Shown: piece after piece, positions 25,075-33,241 of the stretch | Position numbering within the stretch: position 1 is the first letter of the stretch | Layout: each line of letters begins with the position of its first letter | Assembly (NCBI GenBank): GCA_045596745.1 | Contig: JAZODA010000064.1 | Location: 1 to 34,594 of the forward strand | Direction: 5' to 3' | Origin: RGIG3009 sp045596745 | GTDB taxonomy: Bacteria; Bacillota; Clostridia; Oscillospirales; Acutalibacteraceae | DNA: 34,594 nucleotides | Made by a program: the position numbers and the translations under genes | Notes under the pieces: generated by a model | What the model was told of the DNA's origin: nothing | What the model saw: the letters and a program-made list of their open reading frames with translations, nothing else | Databases searched by the model: none

Positions 25075-25998
25075 ATGTCACGCATTCCGTTGGTTGTGAT
25101 CGCCGGACCGACCGCGTCCGGTAAAACGTCGCTGGCTGTCGCGCTGTGTCAGCATTTCGGCGGCGAAGTGATCTCTGCCGATTCCATGCAGGTGTACGAC
25201 GGTTTGCGTGTGGGAACGGCGCGTCCCGACGAGGAGGAGATGCAGGGCATTTTGCATCACCTGATGGGCTTTTTGCCGCCCGACGTGTCGTACAGTGTGG
25301 CGCGCTACGCCGAGGAGGCGCACGCCGCCATCCGCGCGGTACACGAAAAAGGAAAACTGCCTGTGCTGTGCGGCGGCACGGGGTTATACATCCAAGCGGT
25401 GGTGGACAATCTGCAGTATGAGGATCAGCCTGCCGACCGCACGGTGCGGGAGGAACTCAACCGCCGTATCGAAGCTGAGGGCGGCGAAGCGCTGCTTCGG
25501 GAGCTCTCACTTATTGACCCGCAGACAGCGGCACGCTTACACCCCAATGACCACGGACGCATTGTACGAGCGCTGGAAATTTTTCGCACGACAGGGCGTA
25601 CCATCACCCAGCAAAACGAGGAATCCCGTCGCCGTCCGTCGCCGTACGAGGTGTGCGGCATACGACTAGATTTCCGCGATCGGGCGGCGCTGTATGAGCG
25701 GATTGACCGCCGCGTGACGCTGATGCTGGAGCAAGGACTTTTGGACGAAGCGCAGTGGCTGCGCACCCGTGAGCAGGCGGATACCATCCGTCAGGCGATT
25801 GGGTATAAAGAGCTGGAACCGTATTTCGCGGGTGAGTGCTCGCTGGAGGCGGCGGCCGATGCCATTCGGCAGGGCAGCCGTCGGTATGCCAAACGGCAGC
25901 TATCCTGGTTCCGTCATCAGGAGTGGATGACTCCGGTGTACGTCGATGACGGCGATGCGCTGCGAGTCGCGAAAGAGCTTGTCGAAAACGCATTTTGA
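25075..25998 (+). CDS. miaA: tRNA dimethylallyltransferase MiaA
   Basis: MiaA transfers a dimethylallyl group to N6 of adenosine 37 of UNN-decoding tRNAs, the substrate for MiaB. The 307-residue product has the P-loop GPTASGKT (residues 11-18), the catalytic region SADSMQVYDGLRVGTARP with Asp36, the LCGGTGLY loop, a helical insert, and the C-terminal YAKRQLSWFRHQ segment. The ATG is preceded by AAAGGAG. The gene lies 14 bases after mutL, and miaB is the first gene of the same run, so both steps of the tRNA modification are co-expressed. Confidence 0.97.
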   Translation: MSRIPLVVIAGPTASGKTSLAVALCQHFGGEVISADSMQVYDGLRVGTARPDEEEMQGILHHLMGFLPPDVSYSVARYAEEAHAAIRAVHEKGKLPVLCGGTGLYIQAVVDNLQYEDQPADRTVREELNRRIEAEGGEALLRELSLIDPQTAARLHPNDHGRIVRALEIFRTTGRTITQQNEESRRRPSPYEVCGIRLDFRDRAALYERIDRRVTLMLEQGLLDEAQWLRTREQADTIRQAIGYKELEPYFAGECSLEAAADAIRQGSRRYAKRQLSWFRHQEWMTPVYVDDGDALRVAKELVENAF

Positions 25999-26018
25999 GA
26001 AAGGAGCGGTGACGACAA

Positions 26019-27239
26019 ATGAATCCGATTGCAAAGCGCATTCTGGCGATCGCCGCCGCTGCTTTTTTGCTGTTATATGTTGGCGTGCAAGGCTACCTCA
26101 TTCTGGTCTCTCCGCTGGAAACCGAGACCATCGTGCGCGCTACGGGCTACCAGACGGTGGAAGCTGTCGGTGTGGCGTTCCGCACCGAAACGGTGGTGCA
26201 GGATGACGCAGACGGCTACCTGTTCTACACCGTGCAAAACGGTAACCGTGTTTCCAAGAGCGGCACGATTGCCGAAGTGTATCTGAGCGAGAGCGATGCG
26301 CTTCGCCAACAGGAGCTGGATTGGCTGGACGAGGAAATCCGTGCGCTGGAGTCCATCAATTCGCAAGGCACTTCCAACCGTGTGAACCTGTCCACCATCA
26401 ATCAGCAGATTAACGAAATTCGCCTGGCAATTGCTATGGAGGCGCAGTCTTCCACCTTTACCGAGATGGCGGCACTGCACGACCGCTTGCTGGAGCTGCT
26501 GAACAAAAAGCAACTTACCATCGGTTGGGTGGATAACTTCGACGAGCGGCTGGAAGCACTGCGTGCCGAACGCCGCGAGCTGGCGGGCACGTTCCAGCCG
26601 GCAGGGGATAAGGTGACGTCGCCTGCGGCGGGATACTTTATCAGCCAGTTGGACGGCTACGAAGAGATGTGCGTCACCAAGGACGTGACCAAGCTGACGG
26701 TGGATGATATCCGCAAAGTCACGGAGTACACGCCGCCCGAAACGAACGACGGTATCGGCAAGATTGTGGGCGACTACGAATGGTATCTCGCCTGCACGGT
26801 GCCGCTGTCCAAAGCTGCGGCGCTCAAGCTCGGTGCACAGATGGAAATCAAGATGCCGTTTGTCAGCGGCGATGCGATTCCGATGACGCTCAAGGCCATC
26901 AACAAAAGCACCGACAACACGGCGGCACTGATTTTCCAGTGCACCAATATGAGCCAGGAGCTGTCCACCGTGCGTGTGGAGCAGATTGAGATTCGCCTGG
27001 AGGAGTACAACGGCATTCGCATCCCCGACGAAGCGATTCATTTCAACGAAGCGCAGGAGCAGGGTGTGTACGTGCAGGTGGGTAACGTGCTGGCGTTCCG
27101 CCGCATCCGTGTGCTGCATCACGACGAGAAAAACCGCATCTCGGTGTGCGAGATGGTGGACGATAAAACGTACGCGAGACTGTACGACAAAATGGTTATC
27201 AAGGGGGAGGATCTGTATGACGGCAAGCTTGTCAAATGA
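26019..27239 (+). CDS. HlyD-like membrane-anchored protein of the cell-division cluster
   Basis: The 406-residue product has one N-terminal membrane segment (about residues 8-30, ILAIAAAAFLLLYVGVQGYLILV) and an outside-facing remainder. The layout is that of HlyD-type adaptor proteins: a first beta part with a half-lipoyl-like stretch (YLFYTVQNGNRVSKSGTIAEVYLSESD), a coiled-coil hairpin (about residues 98-185), a second beta part (DKVTSPAAGYFISQLDG), and a final beta barrel. No partner transporter is nearby; its place directly upstream of yggS-sepF-ylmH-divIVA, where similar clostridial proteins occur, suggests a role in envelope or division rather than export. That is inference. The stop overlaps the yggS start region by 23 bases. 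Confidence 0.78.
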   Translation: MNPIAKRILAIAAAAFLLLYVGVQGYLILVSPLETETIVRATGYQTVEAVGVAFRTETVVQDDADGYLFYTVQNGNRVSKSGTIAEVYLSESDALRQQELDWLDEEIRALESINSQGTSNRVNLSTINQQINEIRLAIAMEAQSSTFTEMAALHDRLLELLNKKQLTIGWVDNFDERLEALRAERRELAGTFQPAGDKVTSPAAGYFISQLDGYEEMCVTKDVTKLTVDDIRKVTEYTPPETNDGIGKIVGDYEWYLACTVPLSKAAALKLGAQMEIKMPFVSGDAIPMTLKAINKSTDNTAALIFQCTNMSQELSTVRVEQIEIRLEEYNGIRIPDEAIHFNEAQEQGVYVQVGNVLAFRRIRVLHHDEKNRISVCEMVDDKTYARLYDKMVIKGEDLYDGKLVK

Positions 27240-27945
27240 GTTTGACTACATCCGCGACAATCTGCAGCGGATTGAAGAACAGATCCAAAACGCCTGTGCG
27301 GCGGCAGGTCGTCGCCGTGAGGAAGTCACGCTGATGGCGGTAACCAAAACTGTGCCGCCCGAGCGTATTAACGCAGCGCTGGAGCAGGGCATCGGCTTTA
27401 TCGGTGAAAACCGTGTGCAGGAGTTTTTGGAAAAGCGCGATGCGTTGCATCTGGACGGCGTGCAGGCGCACCTCATCGGGCATCTGCAGACCAACAAAGT
27501 GCGCCGCATCGTCGGCGAAGTGGATATGATTCAGTCGATTGACAGCGAGCGTCTGGCACGCGCGGTGTCGGAGGCGGCGCTCAAAACCGAGCGTGGGTAT
27601 GTGGATGTGCTGGTGGAGGTTAACATCGGTGATGAATCCTCCAAAAGCGGTGTGGCGCAGGAAAATCTGGAAGAGCTGTTGCACACGGTTTCCGCTTTCG
27701 ACGGAATCCGCGTTCGCGGATTGATGGCGATTCCCCCGATTTTGCCCACCGAGGCGGAAAAACGCGCAATTTTTTCCCAAATGAACAAACTGTTTATTGA
27801 CATTAGGGGCAAAAATGTAGATAATATAACTATGGAGATTTTGTCCATGGGTATGTCTAACGATTACGTGGAAGCTATCCGAGAAGGATCGACCTTGGTC
27901 CGTATCGGTTCGGCAATCTTCGGCGCAAGAGATTATAATAAGTAA
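27217..27945 (+). CDS. YggS/YlmE-type pyridoxal-phosphate homeostasis protein
   Basis: This single-domain PLP-binding TIM-barrel protein (PLPBP family) buffers pyridoxal phosphate and is not itself a known enzyme. The 242-residue product shows LMAVTKTVPPERI with the PLP-binding Lys44, GENRVQEFLEK, HLIGHLQTNKVR, the phosphate-binding SMGMSNDYVEAIREGSTLVRIGSAIFG end, and RGLMAIPP. The ATG at 27217, 23 bases before the stop of the upstream gene, is chosen because AAGGGGGAGG (27201-27210) is 6 bases upstream. It is the ylmE position of the Gram-positive ylm division cluster. Confidence 0.94.
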   Translation: MTASLSNEFDYIRDNLQRIEEQIQNACAAAGRRREEVTLMAVTKTVPPERINAALEQGIGFIGENRVQEFLEKRDALHLDGVQAHLIGHLQTNKVRRIVGEVDMIQSIDSERLARAVSEAALKTERGYVDVLVEVNIGDESSKSGVAQENLEELLHTVSAFDGIRVRGLMAIPPILPTEAEKRAIFSQMNKLFIDIRGKNVDNITMEILSMGMSNDYVEAIREGSTLVRIGSAIFGARDYNK

Positions 27946-27961
27946 GCAGGAGGAAACAACC

Positions 27962-28396
27962 ATGGGTCTTTTCGGTAAATTGCAGGATCTGCTGGGTGAA
28001 GCAGAAGACGAACGCGAGGTGCAGGAAGAGGGCACGGAGCTGATGTCCCGTCCCGCCGAGCGTGCGGCTGAGCAGGAGACCGGCCGCAAGGGTAATAAAG
28101 TTGTGAACATTCACGCTACGGCGCAGCTGCAGGTTGTGCTTGTCAAGCCGGAGCGCTTTGACGATGCCAGCACCATCGCCGACCACCTCAACGCGAAGCG
28201 TACGGTGGTTCTGAATCTGGAGTCCTCGAACAAAGACGTTGCCCGTCGTATTCTGGACTTCCTGAGCGGTGTGGCGTATGCTAACGACGGCCAGATTAAG
28301 AAGGTCGCCAACTGCACCTACATCATCACCCCCTACAACGTCGGTTTTATGGGCGATCTGTTGGACGAACTGGAGAACAATGGCCTGTATTTCTGA
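27962..28396 (+). CDS. sepF: Cell division protein SepF
   Basis: SepF forms rings that bundle FtsZ polymers and anchor them to the membrane. The 144-residue product has the amphipathic N-terminal helix (MGLFGKLQDLLG) used for membrane binding, an acidic linker, and the conserved core domain (KVVNIHA, LVKPERFDDASTIADHLNAKRTVVLNLE, RRILDFLSGVAYANDGQIKKVA, YIITPYNVGFMGD). The ATG has GCAGGAGGAA upstream with a spacing of about 5-8. It sits between yggS and ylmH, the usual order. Its last 17 bases overlap ylmH. Confidence 0.96.
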   Translation: MGLFGKLQDLLGEAEDEREVQEEGTELMSRPAERAAEQETGRKGNKVVNIHATAQLQVVLVKPERFDDASTIADHLNAKRTVVLNLESSNKDVARRILDFLSGVAYANDGQIKKVANCTYIITPYNVGFMGDLLDELENNGLYF

Positions 28397-29147
28397 TGCA
28401 TCCGAAGAGGACGCGCTGCTGCGCGCTCGCATAGAGGATGCGTGTCATCTGTGTAATGTACGCTCGTGTCCCCGTTTCGTCGGTTTCCTGGATGAACACC
28501 GACAGGCGGTGGCACGAGCCGTCTTGCATGAAAAGGGTGTGTCCGACACCTTGTTTTTCGGCGGATACGAGGGCGCGGAGCGCACGATTTTAGGTGTGTT
28601 TCCGTCGTTTATCCCGCCGGATGAAACCCTGTTTCCCGTTCGCACGCTGGCGTTTCATTATCGCACAGCAGCGACAATCAGTCACCGCGACGTGTTGGGC
28701 GCGCTGCTGGCAACCGGTATCCGTCGGGACAAGCTGGGGGATATCGTGTGTACGCCGGGATGCGCGGTGGTGTTTGCCGACGAGGAGCTGGCGGCGTTTT
28801 TGGCGGAGTCGGTTACCAAAATCGGGTCGGAGGGTGTGCGCGCGGAATATCCGTACACACAGCCTGTCACCGTACAGCGCGAGTTCCGCGAGCTGCAGGA
28901 TACCGTGCCGTCGCCGCGATTGGATGCGGTGCTGCACGTGGCACTGCGTACATCGCGCGAAGAAGCGGCGCGGCGTATCCGTATGGGAGCGGTGTCGGTC
29001 AACCATATGCCCGAGGAATCGGTTTCGGCAACGCTTTGCGAAGGCGATGTGCTTTCGGTGCGCGGTGCAGGGCGGTTTCGGGTAGCGCAGATTGGGCCGC
29101 CGACCAAGAAGGGTCGCCTGATTCTGCGATTGGAGCAATATATCTGA
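28380..29147 (+). CDS. YlmH-type S4-domain RNA-binding protein
   Basis: The 255-residue product is similar in length to Bacillus YlmH, a ribosome-associated RNA-binding protein of the division cluster implicated in rescue of stalled ribosomes. It has the N-terminal YlmH region (DACHLCNVRSCPRFVGFLDEHRQ, FFGGYEGAERTILGVFP), the middle domain (RDVLGALLATGIRRDKLGDI), and a C-terminal S4 domain (SPRLDAVLHVALRTSREEAARRIRMGAVSVN). I take ATG 28380, inside the sepF end, with GGAG 4 bases upstream; no better ATG exists near the expected N-terminus. The open frame runs further upstream within sepF but is not YlmH-like. Confidence 0.92.
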   Translation: MACISDASEEDALLRARIEDACHLCNVRSCPRFVGFLDEHRQAVARAVLHEKGVSDTLFFGGYEGAERTILGVFPSFIPPDETLFPVRTLAFHYRTAATISHRDVLGALLATGIRRDKLGDIVCTPGCAVVFADEELAAFLAESVTKIGSEGVRAEYPYTQPVTVQREFRELQDTVPSPRLDAVLHVALRTSREEAARRIRMGAVSVNHMPEESVSATLCEGDVLSVRGAGRFRVAQIGPPTKKGRLILRLEQYI

Positions 29148-29171
29148 TAAACATTGAAGGAGGAGTTCCCT

Positions 29172-29891
29172 ATGATGACATTGGAGAACATTCGCAACGT
29201 CGAATTTAACCGTGGCCGCGGTTACCGTGCCGAGGAGGTCGATGATTTCATTGACGCCTGCGTCGACACCGTACAGCAGCTGATACAGGAAAAAGAGGAA
29301 CTCACTCAGAAGATGAAGGTGCTCGCCGACAAGGTCGTGGAGTACCGCAACGAAGAGGACAGCATCCGTTCCGCGCTGCTCAACGCGCAGCGTACCGGTG
29401 ACGGTGTGATTCGCGAAGCGTCGCTCAAAGCCCAGCAGATTCTGGACGAGGCGAAGGCGGAAGCGGAGGATATTCGCCGTGTGGCGATGGAGAAAATCGG
29501 CGAACAGAAAGCCGAGCTGGAGCGCGTGCAGGCGGAGGTCGCCGCGTTCAAAGAGCAGGTGCTGGCACTGTACAAGCAGCACCTCGAGATACTGCAGCTG
29601 ATTCCCGAAGAGAAGAAGGCGGAGACCGCGGAAGAAGCACCCGCCGCTCCCATCGAGGAAGCGCCCGCCGCGGTGGAAGCCGTTACTGCCGAGATTCCGC
29701 TCGCCGAGGTGCTTGCTGAGGATGATGTGATTGTGGCACCTCCCGTGGAGGAAATTGTCGCTGCCCCCGATGACGAGGACGAGGATATGAAGCCGGTTTC
29801 GCGGTTTTCCAACCTGAAGTTCGGCAATGATTACGATATCAGCGCAGACGATGACGACGAACCCGCAAAGCGCCGCAAAAAGCGCAAGTAA
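29172..29891 (+). CDS. divIVA: DivIVA-family cell-pole/septum protein
   Basis: DivIVA recognises negatively curved membrane at septa and poles and recruits division or chromosome-anchoring partners. The 239-residue product has the N-terminal lipid-binding DivIVA signature (LENIRNVEFNRGRGYRAEEVDDFID), a long coiled coil to about residue 145, and an Ala/Glu-rich, acidic, low-complexity tail ending in a basic RRKKRK. A perfect AGGAGG (29158-29163) stands 8 bases before ATG 29172. An upstream in-frame TTG is inside the ribosome site. It lies between ylmH and ileS, the conserved order in Firmicutes. Confidence 0.94.
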   Translation: MMTLENIRNVEFNRGRGYRAEEVDDFIDACVDTVQQLIQEKEELTQKMKVLADKVVEYRNEEDSIRSALLNAQRTGDGVIREASLKAQQILDEAKAEAEDIRRVAMEKIGEQKAELERVQAEVAAFKEQVLALYKQHLEILQLIPEEKKAETAEEAPAAPIEEAPAAVEAVTAEIPLAEVLAEDDVIVAPPVEEIVAAPDDEDEDMKPVSRFSNLKFGNDYDISADDDDEPAKRRKKRK

Positions 29892-29920
29892 GAAGCGTCT
29901 GCCTAAAGGAGATAAAAGAT

Positions 29921-32716
29921 ATGCAACAGCAGGATTACAACCAGACACTGAATCTGCCCCAGACCGAATTCCCCATGCGCGGCAACCTGCCTCAGCGCGA
30001 GCCGCAGTTCTTGGAGAAGTGGGACAACGAGCACATTTACGAGGAGCTCATCAAGAAGAATGAGGGTAAGCCGCGTTTTGTGCTGCACGATGGCCCTCCG
30101 TATGCCAACGGCAACATCCACATCGGTACGGCGCTTAACAAGATTATCAAGGATATGATTGTCCGCTATCGCAATATGGCGGGTTATCAGTCTCCGTTTG
30201 TGCCGGGCTTCGACACGCACGGTCTGCCCATCGAGCTGAAGGCGCGCGCCAAGGCGGGCGTGGAGAACGCTCTGTCGATGCCGCCTGTCGAGCTGCGCGA
30301 CATCTGCCGTGAGTTTGCGGAAGGCTACATCCACGACCAGACCGAGCAGTTTAAGCGCCTCGGTGTGCTGGGTGACTGGGAGAATCCGTATATCACGCTG
30401 CGTCCCGAGTTCGAAGCGCGCCAGATTGAAGTGTTTGGCGAGATGGCGACCAAGGGTTATATCTACAAGGGCCTGAAGCCGGTGTACTGGTGCGCGGAGT
30501 GCCAGACCGCTCTGGCAGAGGCCGAAATCGAGTACGGCGAAGACCCCTGCTACTCGGTTTACGTTAAGTTCCCTGTTGCGGACGAGCGCGGTGTGCTGTC
30601 TGCCAAGGGCGTGGACGTGTCAAAGACCTCGTTCGTCATCTGGACTACCACCACCTGGACGCTGCCTGCCAACCTGGCAATCTGCCTCGGCCCGAACTTC
30701 ACCTATCAGGCGGTTCAGTGCGGCGAAGAGATTTACATTCTCGCCGAAGCGCTGACCGAGGAAACGCTGGCGGCTGCCGGCATCACCGAGTACAAGGTGC
30801 TTGCTTCCTTTACCGGCAGTGAGCTGGAACTGATGACGGCGAAGCATCCCTTCCTCGACCGCGAGTCGCTCATCATTGTGGGCGACCACGTGACGCTGGA
30901 GAGCGGTACCGGTTGCGTACATACCGCCCCCGGTCACGGTGTGGATGACTTTAACGTCTGCAAGAAATACGAGCAAATCGGCATCGTTGTGCCGGTTGAC
31001 AGCCAGGGCCGTATGACCGCCGAGGCCGGCGAGATTTGTGCCGGTATGACCACCGACGAAGCCAACAAGGCGATCGCGATTCATATGGACAAGACCGGTT
31101 CGCTGCTCGCGATGAAGAAGATTGTTCACCAGTATCCGCACTGCTGGCGCTGCAAGAAGCCGGTGCTGTTCCGTGCGACCGATCAGTGGTTCTGCTCGGT
31201 GGAAAGCTTCAAGGATGACGCCGTGCGCGCCATCAAGGAAGTCAACTGGATGCCCGCTTGGGGCGAAGACCGCATCACCTCGATGGTGCGCGAGCGCAGT
31301 GACTGGTGTATTTCCCGTCAGCGTCTGTGGGGCGTGCCGATTCCGATTTTCTATTGCGAAGAGTGCGGCGAGCCGATTATTGACGGCGAGTTTATCAAGT
31401 CGGTGTCGGAGCTGTTCCGTCGTAAAGGCTCCAACGGCTGGTATACCCACGAGGCGGATGAGATTCTGCCCGAGGGCGCGACCTGCCCGCATTGCGGCGG
31501 CCACCACTTCCGCAAGGAAAGCGACATCATGGACGTGTGGTTCGACTCCGGTTCGACCCACGCCGCCGTGCTGGAAGAGCGTCCCGAACTGACCAGTCCT
31601 GCCGACCTGTATATGGAAGGTGCCGACCAGTATCGTGGCTGGTTCCAGTCCTCGCTGCTGACCTCGGTTGCCTGCACCGGCAAAGCGCCGTACAAAGCGG
31701 TGCTGACCCACGGCTGGGTTGTGGACGGCGAAGGCAAGGCGATGCACAAGTCGCTGGGCAACGCCATCGCTCCCGATGAAGTTATCAAGGACTACGGCGC
31801 GGAAATCCTGCGTCTGTGGGTGGCCTCGCTGGATTATCGCGTGGACGTCCGCCTGTCCAAGGATATTCTCAAGCAGCTCTCCGAAGCGTATCGCAAGGTG
31901 CGTAACACCGCGCGTTACATCCTCGGTAACCTGCACGATTTCGATCCCAACACCGACTGCGTGGCAGACGACAAGTTGTTTGACATCGACCGCTGGGCGC
32001 TCTTGCGTCTGGAGCAGGTCGTGGCGCAGGTGCGTGAGGCGTACGAAACCTACGAGTTCCACGATGCGTTCTACGCGATGCATCACTTCTGCGTGGTGGA
32101 TCTGTCGAACTTCTATCTGGATGTTCTGAAGGATCGCCTGTACGTCGAAGCGAAGGACGGCGAACCCCGCCGTGCCGCGCAGACCGCTATCTATCGCATT
32201 CTTAACACGTTGACCCGTATGCTGGCACCCATCCTCGCGTTCACCGCGGAGGAGATCTGGTCCTTTATGCCGCATACCGCCGAGGACGATGCCCGTTCGG
32301 TGCTGCTCAACGAAATTCCCGAAGCCAAGGTTGTCTCCGATCCTGCGTTCGAAGCGAAGTGGGAGCGCATCCACGCCATCCGTGAGGACGTGCAGAAGGT
32401 GCTGGAGACCGCGCGTACCGCGAAGCTGATCGGTAGCTCGCTGGAAGCTCACGTCACGCTGTTCTGCTCCGAAGAACTGCTGCCGTTCGTCAAGTCGGTG
32501 GAAGAGCTGCTTCCCACCGTGCTGATTGTATCGCAGGTGACGGTGAAGGGCGAAGGCGCGGGCGAGTACAGCGGCGAAGTGGACGGTCTGTCGGTGTCGG
32601 TGGCTCACGCCGACGGCGGCAAGTGCTGCCGCTGCTGGTCCTACAGCGACACGGTCAAAGACGAGGGCGAAACCGCCGGTCTGTGCGCACGCTGCGCGGC
32701 GCTTCTTGGCCTGTAA
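29921..32716 (+). CDS. ileS: Isoleucyl-tRNA synthetase with variant signature motifs
   Basis: IleS charges tRNA-Ile and edits misactivated valine. The 931-residue product is full length: N-terminal catalytic domain (DGPPYANGNIHIG), CP1 editing domain (FVIWTTTTWTLPANLA, GTGCVHTAPGHGVDDF), anticodon-binding helical domain, and a C-terminal zinc site with Cys902/Cys905 and Cys922/Cys925. Both class I signatures differ from the textbook form: HIGT (residues 67-70) instead of HIGH, and KAMHKS (residues 606-611) instead of RKMSKS. The catalytic lysine (Lys610) is kept. It sits directly after divIVA with AAAGGAG before the ATG. There is no T-box of its own in the 29-base gap. Confidence 0.97.
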   Translation: MQQQDYNQTLNLPQTEFPMRGNLPQREPQFLEKWDNEHIYEELIKKNEGKPRFVLHDGPPYANGNIHIGTALNKIIKDMIVRYRNMAGYQSPFVPGFDTHGLPIELKARAKAGVENALSMPPVELRDICREFAEGYIHDQTEQFKRLGVLGDWENPYITLRPEFEARQIEVFGEMATKGYIYKGLKPVYWCAECQTALAEAEIEYGEDPCYSVYVKFPVADERGVLSAKGVDVSKTSFVIWTTTTWTLPANLAICLGPNFTYQAVQCGEEIYILAEALTEETLAAAGITEYKVLASFTGSELELMTAKHPFLDRESLIIVGDHVTLESGTGCVHTAPGHGVDDFNVCKKYEQIGIVVPVDSQGRMTAEAGEICAGMTTDEANKAIAIHMDKTGSLLAMKKIVHQYPHCWRCKKPVLFRATDQWFCSVESFKDDAVRAIKEVNWMPAWGEDRITSMVRERSDWCISRQRLWGVPIPIFYCEECGEPIIDGEFIKSVSELFRRKGSNGWYTHEADEILPEGATCPHCGGHHFRKESDIMDVWFDSGSTHAAVLEERPELTSPADLYMEGADQYRGWFQSSLLTSVACTGKAPYKAVLTHGWVVDGEGKAMHKSLGNAIAPDEVIKDYGAEILRLWVASLDYRVDVRLSKDILKQLSEAYRKVRNTARYILGNLHDFDPNTDCVADDKLFDIDRWALLRLEQVVAQVREAYETYEFHDAFYAMHHFCVVDLSNFYLDVLKDRLYVEAKDGEPRRAAQTAIYRILNTLTRMLAPILAFTAEEIWSFMPHTAEDDARSVLLNEIPEAKVVSDPAFEAKWERIHAIREDVQKVLETARTAKLIGSSLEAHVTLFCSEELLPFVKSVEELLPTVLIVSQVTVKGEGAGEYSGEVDGLSVSVAHADGGKCCRCWSYSDTVKDEGETAGLCARCAALLGL

Positions 32717-32731
32717 TATAGGAGGGGTCCC

Positions 32732-33241
32732 ATGTTTCAGTGCATGGTCCTGGCTGTGACGGCGGTGCTGGTCGGTTTGGACCAGCTCACCAAATGGCTG
32801 GCTGTTATGTACCTGCGGGGCGGCAGCGATATTACCGTTATCCCGAAGATTCTGAACCTGTCGTATGCCGAAAACACCGGCGCGGCGTTCAGCATCCTGT
32901 CGGGCGAACGCTGGTTCCTTATCGTGATTACCGCCATTGTGATGATCGCGCTGATGGCATTTCTGCTGTTCGGTCAGTTCCGTCACTACAAGCTGTTCAA
33001 CATCAGCGCCACGCTGATTTTGGCAGGCGGTCTCGGTAACCTCATCGACCGTGTGGTTCAGGGGTATGTGGTGGACTTCTTCAAGACCACCTTTATGGAT
33101 TTCCCGGTGTTCAACGTGGCGGACTGCTTCGTGGTGGTCGGCTCGGTGCTGCTGCTGATATTTTTCTGCTTTGTGTATGAGGACAAAGCACCGGCGGAGG
33201 CTTCTGATGATACATCAACTGACAATACCCCCGGAAGCTGA
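32732..33241 (+). CDS. lspA: Lipoprotein signal peptidase
   Basis: LspA is the membrane aspartic peptidase that removes the signal peptide of prolipoproteins after lipidation. The 169-residue product has four hydrophobic segments (about residues 4-28, 60-82, 88-104, 132-150), the conserved DQLTKW after the first, AENTGAAFSIL, and conserved aspartates in NLIDR (Asp106), GYVVDFF (Asp115) and FNVAD (Asp131), among which lies the catalytic pair. The polar C-terminal tail is short and variable. TAGGAGGGG precedes the ATG. Position between ileS and the pseudouridine synthase is conserved in Firmicutes. The last 35 bases overlap the next gene. Confidence 0.96.
   Translation: MFQCMVLAVTAVLVGLDQLTKWLAVMYLRGGSDITVIPKILNLSYAENTGAAFSILSGERWFLIVITAIVMIALMAFLLFGQFRHYKLFNISATLILAGGLGNLIDRVVQGYVVDFFKTTFMDFPVFNVADCFVVVGSVLLLIFFCFVYEDKAPAEASDDTSTDNTPGS

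Noticed and set aside
27705..27722. 8-bp inverted repeat AATCCGCG/CGCGGATT in yggS
   Set aside because: Short stem with a 2-base loop and no T-tract; expected by chance in GC-rich coding sequence.
30620..32986. A 788-codon open frame on the minus strand opposite ileS
   Set aside because: Shadow of ileS by the same criteria.
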